Shown here one piece after another: positions 8,793 through 18,565 of a DNA stretch of 64,000 nucleotides. The DNA lies in assembly GCA_016218155.1 (NCBI GenBank), contig JACREQ010000029.1, positions 1 to 64,000 of the forward strand. Direction: 5' to 3'. The notes below the pieces were generated by a model. The model searched no databases, had not been told where the DNA came from, and worked only from the letters and a program-made list of their open reading frames with translations. The DNA comes from Bacteroidia bacterium (lineage in GTDB: Bacteria > Bacteroidota > Bacteroidia > Bacteroidales > GWA2-32-17). The position numbers were made by a program, and so were the translations under genes. How positions within the stretch are numbered: position 1 is the first letter of the stretch; each line of letters opens with the position of its first letter.

Positions 8793-9566
8793 GTGAGCTG
8801 GGAAAAAACTCAAATACAATTAGATAATTTTATTAAAAAATACAGGATGGCTATAATTGGCACCCTGCTGGCTCATGCATTTTTCATGTTTATATTAATC
8901 CTAATTGAGATTTCTAAACCAGAATTTTCGACACAGGATAATATGTCTGTTGAATTAGCTCCTGAAGATTTACCCCAAATAATCCCTACACCCGAACTTA
9001 ATAATTTACTAAATCAGGATGAAAATAATTCTGACATCAAAAATGTTTCTGCAAATGCATCAGATCAAAATAAAAGTTTTGATGACTATTATAAAGAAGT
9101 AGAAAAAATTGTAAATAATGGTAAATCTCAGGATAATTTTAAAGCAAATGATTATGCCGATAAAAGATGGCTTGCAAAAGACTATAGTAAAGAAGAAGGC
9201 TATGAAGTAAAAGATGAAAGTAAGGAGAATCAAACCGTAACAACTAACACAAACAACAATAATAAAAGTAACAACACATACGCAGGAAAAGCGATTATTA
9301 CATATAACCTTAACGGTAGAAAGGCAACACGTTTACCAGTTCCTGCATATCAATGCCTAGGTAGCGGAGAAGTAATTATTGAAATTACAGTTAATCAAAA
9401 GGGGATTGTAAGTTCCGCTGTCATTGTCTCTTCTCAAACATCATTAAACGAGGACTGTTTAGCTGATGCGGCTAAAAGATCGGCATTATTATCACGATTT
9501 GCAATCGATTTAAAAGCTCCTACATCGCAGAAAGGAACAATAAACTATAAATTCGTACATCAATAA
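8793..9566 (+). CDS. TonB-like energy-transducer family protein
   Basis: A 257-residue protein with a short cytoplasmic N-terminus, one membrane helix (about residues 19-38), a long low-complexity Asn/Lys/Asp-rich periplasmic linker and a C-terminal TonB-like domain (about 165-257; GSGEVIIEITVNQKG, ending INYKFVHQ). TonB proteins transmit proton-motive force from ExbB/ExbD to outer-membrane receptors, but no exbBD is nearby and this subfamily is common as stand-alone genes in Bacteroidota. The start is a GTG; the cytoplasmic segment it encodes fits the family, whereas the next ATG at 8847 would delete it. Confidence 0.75.
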   Translation: MSWEKTQIQLDNFIKKYRMAIIGTLLAHAFFMFILILIEISKPEFSTQDNMSVELAPEDLPQIIPTPELNNLLNQDENNSDIKNVSANASDQNKSFDDYYKEVEKIVNNGKSQDNFKANDYADKRWLAKDYSKEEGYEVKDESKENQTVTTNTNNNNKSNNTYAGKAIITYNLNGRKATRLPVPAYQCLGSGEVIIEITVNQKGIVSSAVIVSSQTSLNEDCLADAAKRSALLSRFAIDLKAPTSQKGTINYKFVHQ

Positions 9567-9591
9567 TAAATACTTAAAGTGACTAAAGAAT

Positions 9592-9616
9592 GCCTTGAGT
9601 TAACTTTAAGGCTTTC
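9592..9616. terminator. Weak hairpin between convergent genes
   Basis: An imperfect stem (GCCTTGAG pairing with TTTTAAGGC-like bases, two G-U pairs) lies between the convergent stops at 9566 and 9642 and is followed by TTTC. It may serve as a bidirectional terminator. Confidence 0.3.
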
Positions 9617-9641
9617 AAATTAGCACATTAAGGCACTTTGT

Positions 9642-10805
9642 TTATTCCGCATCCAGAAACTCCTCTGCATCTTCATAAGCTTCTTTCTTACGACCAAATA
9701 CAGGAAGTATTTTACCGGTTATTATTCCGGCAACAAAAGCAACAGCTATTGTAATTCCTATTCCTAACAACTGACTGGAAATATTTATATCGCTAATTAA
9801 TGGTAAAGCAGCTAAACCCCCAAATAAACCAGGTAATCCATGCAGGTTAGTTACTCCACAGGTATCAATAATTCTCATCCACTTTTGCTGCTTTGATTGT
9901 ATCACAGCAAATCCAAATGTAGAAAGCCCACCAGCCAAAATTCCAATAATTACAGCCATTGTATGTGATGCTATAACACAAGTAGATCCAATAGCAACAC
10001 CGCCTGCAAGTGCCGCATTAGCAATATCTGCTATACTTATTTTTTTTCGAAGTGCAACAGAAAATAAATATGTGGCAAGTGTTGAACCACAAAGTGCAAA
10101 AATTACATTTACAACAGTATGAGGCATTTCCTCGGGTGTTACTAAAGCAGCACAGAAGCTTGGCCAGAATATCCATAACATCATACTTCCTAACATAGAA
10201 TATCTATCACTTGTTGCATCAGCCTCAATTGTTTTTTGAAATTCCTGCTTTGTTGTCATGGTTAAAGCTACTCCTAATCCGAAAATTGCTCCAAATGCAT
10301 GAATAACAATTGAACCACCGGTATCAATTACAGTTCCTTTAGGAATAAAATTAAATCCATTATCCAAAACTATCCATTCATTTAACATATAAAATGGAAT
10401 AAAGAGAAACCCTAACAATATATACTGTGGCATTTTTAATCTGCCTAAAACTGCACCTGCAGCTATTAATAAACTGGCAGCTCCAAACTCAGCCAAAATA
10501 AGTTTTGTCATTTCTTCTGATTCGATACCTGCAATACCAGTGCTCTTTATTAAAAAGTAAAGCGGCAAAGAAGTACTAACCAATAGAAATGTTGCAGTAA
10601 GTGCCGAGCGTCCATATTTACGCACAAACACCATTAAAAATCCAAAACCAATTAGCAACATTGCCATAATATTTATAGCACGATTATACTGTACCTCATC
10701 TAAAAAAGAAGTAATATTAACCGAAGATGTTTCCTGAGAAAAAGCATTTATTGAACAAAAGAAAATAAAAGCTATTGATAACAGAATAATGTTTTTGATT
10801 TTCAT
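9642..10805 (-). CDS. Rh-type ammonium/ammonia channel
   Basis: A 387-residue membrane protein with a signal-like N-terminal segment and about 11 membrane helices. The channel histidines are H169 in DTGGSIVIHAFGAIFGL and H322 in DTCGVTNLHGLPGLFGG. These flanks, and MLWIFWPSF, resemble the eukaryotic Rhesus (Rh50) branch more than classical AmtB. The ATG at 10805 is preferred to a GTG at 10826. It should conduct NH3/NH4+ across the inner membrane. The gene lies directly downstream of glutamate dehydrogenase on the same strand, but a terminator at 11047-11078 separates them, so it probably has its own promoter. No glnB/glnK gene is adjacent. Confidence 0.88.
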   Translation of the reverse strand: MKIKNIILLSIAFIFFCSINAFSQETSSVNITSFLDEVQYNRAINIMAMLLIGFGFLMVFVRKYGRSALTATFLLVSTSLPLYFLIKSTGIAGIESEEMTKLILAEFGAASLLIAAGAVLGRLKMPQYILLGFLFIPFYMLNEWIVLDNGFNFIPKGTVIDTGGSIVIHAFGAIFGLGVALTMTTKQEFQKTIEADATSDRYSMLGSMMLWIFWPSFCAALVTPEEMPHTVVNVIFALCGSTLATYLFSVALRKKISIADIANAALAGGVAIGSTCVIASHTMAVIIGILAGGLSTFGFAVIQSKQQKWMRIIDTCGVTNLHGLPGLFGGLAALPLISDINISSQLLGIGITIAVAFVAGIITGKILPVFGRKKEAYEDAEEFLDAE

Positions 10806-11046
10806 TTTACAAAAAAAATTAGCCACAAATGAATATTATTTTAACCAGTCTCCAAAAAAAAAACAAATGTTACTTAACTAATGAACTATAATTACACGTA
10901 CTGATATTTGACATATAAAAATATCTTCACTCACTTTAAAAACGCAAATAGACCTACGTAACTGATTGTTACGAGACCATTATTTTAATGATAAAAAATA
11001 AAAATTTGTTTAATAACAGAACAGTTAAGAAAAAATAAAAAGAAAT

Positions 11047-11078
11047 AAAAAAACTCCGAATCTTTCGACTCGGAGTTT
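11047..11078 (-). terminator. Intrinsic terminator of gdhA
   Basis: Stem AAACTCCGA/TCGGAGTTT with a 10-base loop; on the minus strand it is followed by a T run, 22 bases after the gdhA stop. Confidence 0.85.
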
Positions 11079-11099
11079 CTAATTTTAGTAGTAATTATA

Positions 11100-12434
11100 T
11101 TAATATAATCCTTGATCAAGCATAGCATTAGCAACTTTTAAGAAACCAGCAATGTTAGCACCTTTTACATAATTAACATAACCATCAGCTTCTTTTCCGT
11201 GTAATACACATTGTTCATGTATAGATTTCATAATATCATGTAAGCGTTTGTCAACCTCTTCAGCTGACCAAGCTAATTTCATTGAATTCTGACACATTTC
11301 TAATCCTGAAGTAGCAACACCACCAGCGTTAGATGCTTTACCAGGTGAGAATAAAATTTTTGCTTTAGCAAATACTTCGATAGCTTCTGGAGTTGAAGGC
11401 ATGTTAGCACCTTCGCCAACACAAATACAACCATTAGCAACAAGAGCTTTAGCATCAGCTTCGTTCAATTCGTTTTGTGTAGCACATGGTAATGCAACAT
11501 CACATTTAACTTCCCATGGGCGTTTTCCAGCATGGAATTCTGCACCAAATTTATCTGCATAAGGTTTTACAACGTCGTTATTTGAAGCGCGAAGATCTAA
11601 CATAAAGTCAATTTTCTCACCACTAATTCCGTTTTTGTCATAAATATAACCATCAGGACCAGATATTGTTACAACCTTACCACCTAATTCAGTAACTTTT
11701 AAAGCTGCACCCCAAGCAACGTTACCAAAACCAGAAATAGCAACTATTTTACCTTTAAAATCGGTATTTCTTGTTTTTAACATTTCCTGAGCAAAATATA
11801 CATCACCGTAACCTGTAGCTTCTGGACGGATTAATGAACCACCCCAACCTAAGCCTTTTCCGGTTAAAACACCAGTATTTTCACGAGCTAATTTGCGATA
11901 CATTCCGTAAAGGAAACCAATTTCGCGACCACCAACACCAATATCACCAGCAGGAACATCAGTTTCTGGTCCGATAATATTTTTTAATTCTAACATGAAG
12001 CTTTGGCAAAAACGCATTACTTCAGAATTAGATTTTCCTTTTGGATCGAAATCAGAACCACCTTTTCCACCACCCATAGGAAGTGTTGTAAGTGAATTCT
12101 TGAAAATTTGTTCGAAACCTAAGAATTTTAAAATACTTAAATTAACTGATGGATGAAAACGAAGACCACCTTTGTAAGGTCCAATTGCATTATTAAACTG
12201 GATTCTGTATCCAAGATTTACATGCACTTCACCTTTATCGTCCACCCAGGGCACTTTAAATGTTAAGATACGATCTGGCTCAACTATTCTTTCAATAATT
12301 TTAGCCGATTCAAATTGTGGATTTTTGTTATACAACTCTTCCACAGATTCAAGAACTTCTCTTACAGCCTGCAAATACTCCACCTCACCTGGGTGTTTCT
12401 TTTCGAGGTCTTTCATTATTTGTTCAACTTTCAT
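11100..12434 (-). CDS. gdhA: Hexameric glutamate dehydrogenase
   Basis: A 444-residue enzyme of the bacterial GDH type: PYKGGLRFHPSVN, the PMGGGKGGSDFDPKGKS catalytic lysine region, PAGDIGVGGREIGFLYG, and the nucleotide-binding VAISGFGNVAWGAALK. It makes glutamate from 2-oxoglutarate and ammonium using NAD(P)H in the cytoplasm. The cofactor cannot be fixed from sequence alone. The start is the ATG at 12434, preceded by an in-frame GTG. A TAACTTTG -7-like box on the minus strand (12595-12588) would give a leader of about 150 bases. The ammonium channel gene follows, giving a small nitrogen-assimilation block. Confidence 0.96.
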   Translation of the reverse strand: MKVEQIMKDLEKKHPGEVEYLQAVREVLESVEELYNKNPQFESAKIIERIVEPDRILTFKVPWVDDKGEVHVNLGYRIQFNNAIGPYKGGLRFHPSVNLSILKFLGFEQIFKNSLTTLPMGGGKGGSDFDPKGKSNSEVMRFCQSFMLELKNIIGPETDVPAGDIGVGGREIGFLYGMYRKLARENTGVLTGKGLGWGGSLIRPEATGYGDVYFAQEMLKTRNTDFKGKIVAISGFGNVAWGAALKVTELGGKVVTISGPDGYIYDKNGISGEKIDFMLDLRASNNDVVKPYADKFGAEFHAGKRPWEVKCDVALPCATQNELNEADAKALVANGCICVGEGANMPSTPEAIEVFAKAKILFSPGKASNAGGVATSGLEMCQNSMKLAWSAEEVDKRLHDIMKSIHEQCVLHGKEADGYVNYVKGANIAGFLKVANAMLDQGLY

Positions 12435-12652
12435 CACAAAATTGTTTTAAAAAAGTTAATAAAAAAGATTCTAAAAATTTAAGTTCAAAATAAGACAGAT
12501 TAAAAAAATTAAAAAATGAATTAAATCAGTGTTAGTAAACATGAATAATTAAACACTAAAAAAATACAGATTTTAAAATTTTGCTGGCAAAGTTATTATT
12601 TTATTTGAAAGATAATTAATGCTTAATAGCAGTTTTAAAAACAGTTAGAGCA

Positions 12653-12702
12653 AACACCTTCTCGTTTATACATAATCAATTATGTAATTATTTACAGGTG
12701 TT
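12653..12702. repeat. Nested inverted repeats between gdhA and the PEP-binding gene
   Basis: Outer arms AACACCT (12653-12659) and AGGTGTT (12696-12702) enclose a perfect inner palindrome, TACATAAT-CA-ATTATGTA (12669-12686). It starts 12 bases after the stop at 12714 on the minus strand. No uridine run follows directly, so it may be a 3'-end structure or an operator for gdhA. Confidence 0.5.
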
Positions 12703-12713
12703 GCATATTTAAA

Positions 12714-15683
12714 TTACGGTTTAAAAATTATTCCAAGGTTGTTTTTTCCGTCAATTTTTATCAGTAACTGTTCATCAAATTTTACGTGTCGTATAAATTC
12801 ATTCTCAAAAATTGCTTTTTGCTCCGAAAGAAAATCCACATCGTAATAACCTTCATTAATATATGGGTTTATTGTAAAATAACCTACTCTAAAAGAAGTA
12901 AGATTTTGAAAAAAGTGAGTACCCTGACTAGGATCTATTCTATAATTCTTCAAACCTGACTCTACTATTAATCTAGCCGATGATATTTGATGCCATTTAA
13001 CCGGAATACCTAACCATGGATCGCTTGAACCCCATCTACCCGGACCAATTAAAATATAGTTCTTACCATTTTCAATAAATTTCTCGTTTATTTTTTCAAT
13101 TTCCTGAGCAATCTCAATACTCTTAGCAGGGTTAAAGCTTTCAGGTTTTACATAAACAATATCAAATACATTATTTATTATACCATTTCCTAATGCTGAG
13201 TTACTCTTTAATATTACATTATTATCAGGAATATTACTTAGATCTAATGTAATAATTTCTTTGTTTTCTACTATTGGTCTAATCTGAAGGACATTAAATA
13301 TTTTAGGTTGTTTGTAAGGAACATCAGCATCAACTGCAAATTCAATCTCCACAGGATTACCCATTTCTTTCTGACAAATTTTAAGCAATTCTGAAAGTAC
13401 CTGAGTAAACGGAAACACATTATGCTGCAAAATGTTTGCAAAAGTTATTATTTTTTTACCTCCTTCAACTACACCATCTCTAATAATATTGTTATTAAAA
13501 TCATATGTTGAACCTGCATATGAAAAAGAAGATTCATTTTCAACTTCTTTTATTGGAATTTTAACAAGATTAACACCATCATCAATAGATGGCACAAAGC
13601 TATCCTCGGATAATTGAAGTGCATAAAAATATTTTTGGGTGTCGCGTAATGCCATCTCAGGTGTAGAAAGCTGCAATATTTTTTTAGGATACTCTGGTGA
13701 AAATCTCAATGATTGTTCACCCTCAACAATATATTTACCTAAACCAAATGCCATACTTACAATTCCATCCTCTGGCTTCTCGGGAGCGATAGGGTAAAAA
13801 TTTATTGAACGGGCAACACCGGAAATTACTGGGTAAAATATTTTATCGTATTTCTGCCCGCAAACTTCCTGCAAAATAATTCCCATTTTTTCTTCGTCAA
13901 TCATGTTTGATGTCGCTGTCATATATGCTCTGCTTCCCTTATAATAAACAGAAGCATATACACTTTTTATTGCCTGTGCAAGAAACTTAAGTGTAAGTTT
14001 AGGATTGCTCCTAACATTAGGCACCATATAAGTAGCATATATCCCTGCGAAAGGCTGGTAATGCGAATCTTCTAATTTACTTGATGATCTTACTGCAATT
14101 GGGCCATTTGTTAAAGAAATAAAAGTATTTAGCTCACTTATTATTCTATTCGGTAAATCTGGTTTTAAAAATGAATTTAATACAGCTTCATCTGTTTCGT
14201 TTTCTTTCGATTCCTTACCTAACTGGTTAGACTCAATAAATTCATCAAAAACTTCACTGCTTAATACCACTGTTCTTGGAATATTTACCCTAATTCCCTC
14301 CCATTTATCGGACAGTTCATACTTTTTAAGTATCATATCAATAAATGCCAATCCACGTGCCTTTCCGCCAACAGAGCCATCACCAATTCTAGAAAAGTTA
14401 AGGTATTCATCAAAGTTCTTTCGACTAAATTTTGCAATTACACCCTTTCCACGATATTGCCTGTAAATTTTAATAACTTCATAAATAAAACTTCTGACTT
14501 CACTTATATTTTCAAAATCATTATAAGTAACATATTTAAACATTCTTGCCAATGGAAAAAGCGACCGGGCATTCATCCATTTCGAGAAATGATTTCGCTT
14601 AACGTGAAATTCTAGAGTCTCATCAGGAATAGTAAGCACTTTCTCTTGCAAAGTTTTTAAATCTGCTGCTCTGCAAATTTCCTCACCCGTAATATGATGC
14701 CTGAAAACAAAATCACCAAAAGCAAGACTATGTGTAATATAATTTTTAAGTTCGGTTAATAATGTTTTTGAATATTTATTAATAAACTCAACTCCTAGAC
14801 TCTTTGCAACTAAAGCATTTGCAGCATCATTTGATTGCAATAGAAACGGCATAAACTGATCATCCGAGTGAACTTTGTTATAAAACTTAACCCCAGCATC
14901 AGGTTGTTTAACACCATCTACCTTATAGCTCATGTCAGAAATAACACCTATAAGGTTTTCTTTATATTTATCGTATAACAAAGCAGCATCATTGTAATTT
15001 GTTGCAAGTAATATTTTTGGTCGACCACGCATAAGCATCATTTTCTGATGTTCATTAAACCCTTCATTAATCGACCTTTTTGATTGCTGAAAAAATATTT
15101 TATAAATATTTGGAAGATACGACGAATAATACCTGACAGAATCCTCAATTAATAATATTGCCTGAACACCTTCCTCTTCAACATCGTGTTTCAGATTCAT
15201 TCTGTCCTCTATCAATTTTATTATTGCCAAAAGAATATCGGCATTTCCCAGCCAGCAAAATACATAATCAATTGAATTAATATCTTCGCGTTCTAACCAT
15301 AACGACACCTCTCTCGAAAATGGAGTAAGTACAACAATAGGTTTATCGGGATAAATTGTTTTTATTCTCTCTGCAAGTTTAAATGCATCTATTCCTTCAA
15401 CAGTAAGCATTGTTATAACTAAATCCACCTGCTCCTGTTCCAAAATTCTAAAAGCCTGTAAAACAGTATGAGCCTGAATAAATACTGGTGGGTATCTTAA
15501 ACTCTGAGAAAAATATTCAGTAAATATTCTTTCATCAATTCTACCATCTTCCTCGAGCATAAACGCATCATATGCATTACATACAAGTAACACTTTATAG
15601 ATACGATGCTGCATTAATCTCTCAAATGCAGTATCTGCAAAAGTGTATTTTTGTGATTCAATAATCTGACGATATTTTGACAT
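12714..15683 (-). CDS. PEP/pyruvate-binding domain protein fused to receiver-like domains
   Basis: About 989 residues from the ATG at 15683; a GTG at 15764 would add a charged, poorly convincing extension. The N-terminal 310 residues contain two response-regulator-like folds (KVLLVCNAYDAFMLEEDG and AILLIEDSVRYYSSYL, the second with VISDMSY). The central and C-terminal part is a PPDK/PEP-synthase N-terminal ATP-grasp domain: DGSVGGKARGLAFIDMIL, GPIAVRSSSKLEDS, PFAGIYATY, and a terminal VLQIRPI-type segment. The swivelling phosphohistidine domain and the PEP/pyruvate TIM barrel of complete PPDK are absent. It is therefore probably a regulatory or partner-dependent phosphotransferase, not a complete PEP synthase. 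Similar proteins are widespread in Bacteroidales; I know of no assigned function. Confidence 0.8.
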   Translation of the reverse strand: MSKYRQIIESQKYTFADTAFERLMQHRIYKVLLVCNAYDAFMLEEDGRIDERIFTEYFSQSLRYPPVFIQAHTVLQAFRILEQEQVDLVITMLTVEGIDAFKLAERIKTIYPDKPIVVLTPFSREVSLWLEREDINSIDYVFCWLGNADILLAIIKLIEDRMNLKHDVEEEGVQAILLIEDSVRYYSSYLPNIYKIFFQQSKRSINEGFNEHQKMMLMRGRPKILLATNYNDAALLYDKYKENLIGVISDMSYKVDGVKQPDAGVKFYNKVHSDDQFMPFLLQSNDAANALVAKSLGVEFINKYSKTLLTELKNYITHSLAFGDFVFRHHITGEEICRAADLKTLQEKVLTIPDETLEFHVKRNHFSKWMNARSLFPLARMFKYVTYNDFENISEVRSFIYEVIKIYRQYRGKGVIAKFSRKNFDEYLNFSRIGDGSVGGKARGLAFIDMILKKYELSDKWEGIRVNIPRTVVLSSEVFDEFIESNQLGKESKENETDEAVLNSFLKPDLPNRIISELNTFISLTNGPIAVRSSSKLEDSHYQPFAGIYATYMVPNVRSNPKLTLKFLAQAIKSVYASVYYKGSRAYMTATSNMIDEEKMGIILQEVCGQKYDKIFYPVISGVARSINFYPIAPEKPEDGIVSMAFGLGKYIVEGEQSLRFSPEYPKKILQLSTPEMALRDTQKYFYALQLSEDSFVPSIDDGVNLVKIPIKEVENESSFSYAGSTYDFNNNIIRDGVVEGGKKIITFANILQHNVFPFTQVLSELLKICQKEMGNPVEIEFAVDADVPYKQPKIFNVLQIRPIVENKEIITLDLSNIPDNNVILKSNSALGNGIINNVFDIVYVKPESFNPAKSIEIAQEIEKINEKFIENGKNYILIGPGRWGSSDPWLGIPVKWHQISSARLIVESGLKNYRIDPSQGTHFFQNLTSFRVGYFTINPYINEGYYDVDFLSEQKAIFENEFIRHVKFDEQLLIKIDGKNNLGIIFKP

Positions 15684-15852
15684 TTTAATTTCTGTTTTTA
15701 CAAAAATAATCAATGTTAATCTGATTTTTTTATTTTTTCTATTACATTCTACTATCTCACTCACTTAATGACAGTTTAATATAAATTAAAAAAATCTCAT
15801 CTTTTGTAAACTTAATTTGCAACTATTTTTTTTATTTTGCGTCTGAGAAATT

Positions 15853-17079
15853 ATGAAAAAATTAATACCGCTAATATTTTTAGGAATTGGACTTTTCATA
15901 TCCATTTTTTCCTGTAAACGTGATGATGAGCCAATTCCGGTTGCAGCTTATAGTTATACATATACTCAAGAATGTAACATCCCATCTGAGGTAAATTTTC
16001 AAAACCTTTCATTAGATGCAGAAATTTACAGATGGAATTTTGACGACGGCTCTCCTGTTGTTTATGAAAAAAATCCAAAACATCTTTTTCAACATGAAGG
16101 TATTTATAATGTTGAATTAACTGCTTATGGAAACGGAGGAATGCACGAACAGATAAAAGCAATTTACATTGTTTCATCTCCTGTTATAAGTTTTTCTGCA
16201 AGCGATACAATTATAAATGTAAACGGAAATGTTCTGTTTACAGGTAATGCATTATCAGGTGTTTTGCCATCAGCTTGGTTCTGGAATTTTGGTGATGGAA
16301 CAACTTCAAATCTACAAAACCCTTCGCATACATATTTAACTCCGGGGTTATTTGACGTTACATTAACTGCAGTAAACGCATGTGGTTCTGCTTACATTGA
16401 AAAGAAAAAACATATTACTGTTAATTCACTTGGTTCTGCGCCTAATCCTGATTTTATTGCCAATACAACAAATATTACAGTCGGCCAGTTTGTAAACTTT
16501 ACAGATCTAACTATAAATAATCCCACAAATTGGAACTGGACATTTAACGGTGCAACTACTGTAAACTCTACAATACAAAATCCTATTAACATCCAGTACA
16601 ATATTCCCGGAAACTATAACGTAACATTAACATCATCTAATGCACAAGGTTCTAATTCTATTACAAAAACACAATATATTCATGTTCTTAATACAGCTCC
16701 AACCACTGTCTTTATTAAAAAAATAACAGTTAAGCAAATGAATTTTCCACCAACACCTCCAATATTTGTAAACCTATTTTATAAATTAACCAACTCTCCT
16801 CCTTCCATTTTATATTTAAATGGATTACCACAAATAATTACCGGACTATTTCAATCATCACTTCCTGTTTCTTGGATACTTTCCCCTAATTTTCAACTTC
16901 CTGTTTTAAATCAAAATTATCAAATTTCTTTATGGGATAGAAAAGGATTTGCTCCAAATTACATTGAAAATCCAGTTGGATTTGTTCAGTTTAATCCAGC
17001 TAATTATACAACTTACCCAACAGTAATTAATTTAATTCAAAACAATATTAATATTGAGATTGAATTACAATGGCAATAA
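15853..17079 (+). CDS. PKD-domain lipoprotein
   Basis: A 408-residue protein with a lipoprotein signal (MKKLIPLIFLGIGLFISIFSC, Cys21). It contains three PKD domains: about residues 30-110 (WNFDDGSPVVYEKNP), 112-190 (WNFGDGTTSNLQNPSHTY) and 198-278 (WNWTFNGATTVNS). The last 130 residues form a separate domain rich in Pro/Asn/aromatics that I do not recognise. PKD domains mediate surface protein-protein or carbohydrate contacts. The gene is followed after 36 bases by a putative barrel protein, suggesting a two-gene envelope operon. Confidence 0.85.
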   Translation: MKKLIPLIFLGIGLFISIFSCKRDDEPIPVAAYSYTYTQECNIPSEVNFQNLSLDAEIYRWNFDDGSPVVYEKNPKHLFQHEGIYNVELTAYGNGGMHEQIKAIYIVSSPVISFSASDTIINVNGNVLFTGNALSGVLPSAWFWNFGDGTTSNLQNPSHTYLTPGLFDVTLTAVNACGSAYIEKKKHITVNSLGSAPNPDFIANTTNITVGQFVNFTDLTINNPTNWNWTFNGATTVNSTIQNPINIQYNIPGNYNVTLTSSNAQGSNSITKTQYIHVLNTAPTTVFIKKITVKQMNFPPTPPIFVNLFYKLTNSPPSILYLNGLPQIITGLFQSSLPVSWILSPNFQLPVLNQNYQISLWDRKGFAPNYIENPVGFVQFNPANYTTYPTVINLIQNNINIEIELQWQ

Positions 17080-17115
17080 TATTAACAAAATGATTATTTA
17101 AGAATACACGTAAAC

Positions 17116-18420
17116 ATGAATAAGTTTTTCATTTTGTTTTTAATTATCTTTTCAGGGAATCAAATTTTTTCTCAGGTTAATTTTGACTACAATTATATAG
17201 AGAAAAAAACATACGACTACTATCTTACAAAACAATGGGATAGTCTTATTTACATTGGTAACATTGCTCTTCAAAACAATATCGATTATTTTTATTTACG
17301 ATCAAGAATTGGTGCAGCCTATTTTGAAAAGAAAAATTATTTAAAAGCATCTAAACAATTTGAAAAAGCAATGATTTTTAACGGTTCAGACAATTTTGTT
17401 TTAGAAAGCCTTTACTATTGTTACACATACCTGGATCGTGAAAACGATGCAAACTTTTTATTAAAAAAACATTCCCAGATTTTTTCTGATAAAATTAAAC
17501 CAACTTTTTTTCGTGAAATATATTTTGAATCCGGAAGTAGCTTTATTAAAGACTCAGAAAACAACAAACTACTTCAAATGAAAGAGAATGTTGATTGGAC
17601 AGAATCAAATTTAACAAATAACATATTATACAATAGTCTTGGAATTAAATATAATATTAATAAATATATTATTGTAACAACATCATACAGTAATTTAAAA
17701 ATATATAACACCAAACAAATACTAATTGGGAATGAAATTCTTAAAGACAATTATAATTTATATCAAAACCAGATTTATACAAATTTAAAATACAGGTTAT
17801 CAAACGGAACAATAATAATTCCGGCTATTCACTATATACTTGTTGATTACAAAACTTTATTTTCAAAATTCGACACAACAAAGAACAAAGTTATTCAGGA
17901 GCGTAAAGGAATTACATTAAACGATTTTGCATTTTCTTTAGCTTTTGATAAAAAATATAATAATTTTGGAATTAACCTTTTTGGCACTTACTCACACTTA
18001 AATAACAATACTCAGAATCAAATCGGATTATCAATTAGTTCTGCACCTTTGGGAAACTTAAATTTTTATACAATTACTACATTAGTAGTTCAACATACAA
18101 AAAATAAATTAAATTTTATTGGAGAGCAAAACCTTGGTTTTAAAACTTCAAAACATTTATGGTTTGAAGGCTTTGTTACTTTTGGAGAACTAGAAAATTA
18201 TATTGAAAAAAATGCAATGGTAGTTTATAATATTAATGAAGTGATTAATTTCAGGACAGGCTTATCTATAATAATTCCATATAATAAATTTCAACTCTCT
18301 TTTCGATATAATTATATTAAAAAATCAGTCCCTTTTGACTTTTATAAAAACAGTTTAAAAACTACTTCTTTTAATCAACATCAACATTTAATTCTTGGTA
18401 TCCTCTCTTATAAATTTTAA
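17116..18420 (+). CDS. TPR plus putative outer-membrane barrel protein
   Basis: A 434-residue protein with a signal peptide (MNKFFILFLIIFSGNQIFSQ). Residues about 30-125 look like tetratricopeptide repeats (AAYFEKKNYLKASKQFEKAM). The remainder has alternating hydrophobic/polar strands rich in Tyr/Asn and ends in an aromatic residue (ILGILSYKF), as expected for an outer-membrane beta-barrel. It follows the PKD lipoprotein and probably acts with it. No precise family recognised. Confidence 0.7.
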   Translation: MNKFFILFLIIFSGNQIFSQVNFDYNYIEKKTYDYYLTKQWDSLIYIGNIALQNNIDYFYLRSRIGAAYFEKKNYLKASKQFEKAMIFNGSDNFVLESLYYCYTYLDRENDANFLLKKHSQIFSDKIKPTFFREIYFESGSSFIKDSENNKLLQMKENVDWTESNLTNNILYNSLGIKYNINKYIIVTTSYSNLKIYNTKQILIGNEILKDNYNLYQNQIYTNLKYRLSNGTIIIPAIHYILVDYKTLFSKFDTTKNKVIQERKGITLNDFAFSLAFDKKYNNFGINLFGTYSHLNNNTQNQIGLSISSAPLGNLNFYTITTLVVQHTKNKLNFIGEQNLGFKTSKHLWFEGFVTFGELENYIEKNAMVVYNINEVINFRTGLSIIIPYNKFQLSFRYNYIKKSVPFDFYKNSLKTTSFNQHQHLILGILSYKF

Positions 18421-18565
18421 AGCTTTTTACTAGCTGTATTACATTAACTTAACTACAGTAAAAGCGAAGCATTATTTTATTTAACATTTTCATCAAATTA
18501 ATATATGTAAATTAAGAGATTATTGTAATTTTAGGCTTTCAAATTTTAAAATAAAATATTTAGTT

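Noticed and set aside
10806-10826. GTG start for the ammonium channel
   Set aside because: The ATG at 10805 directly precedes a good signal-like segment; the upstream codons add a poor extension.
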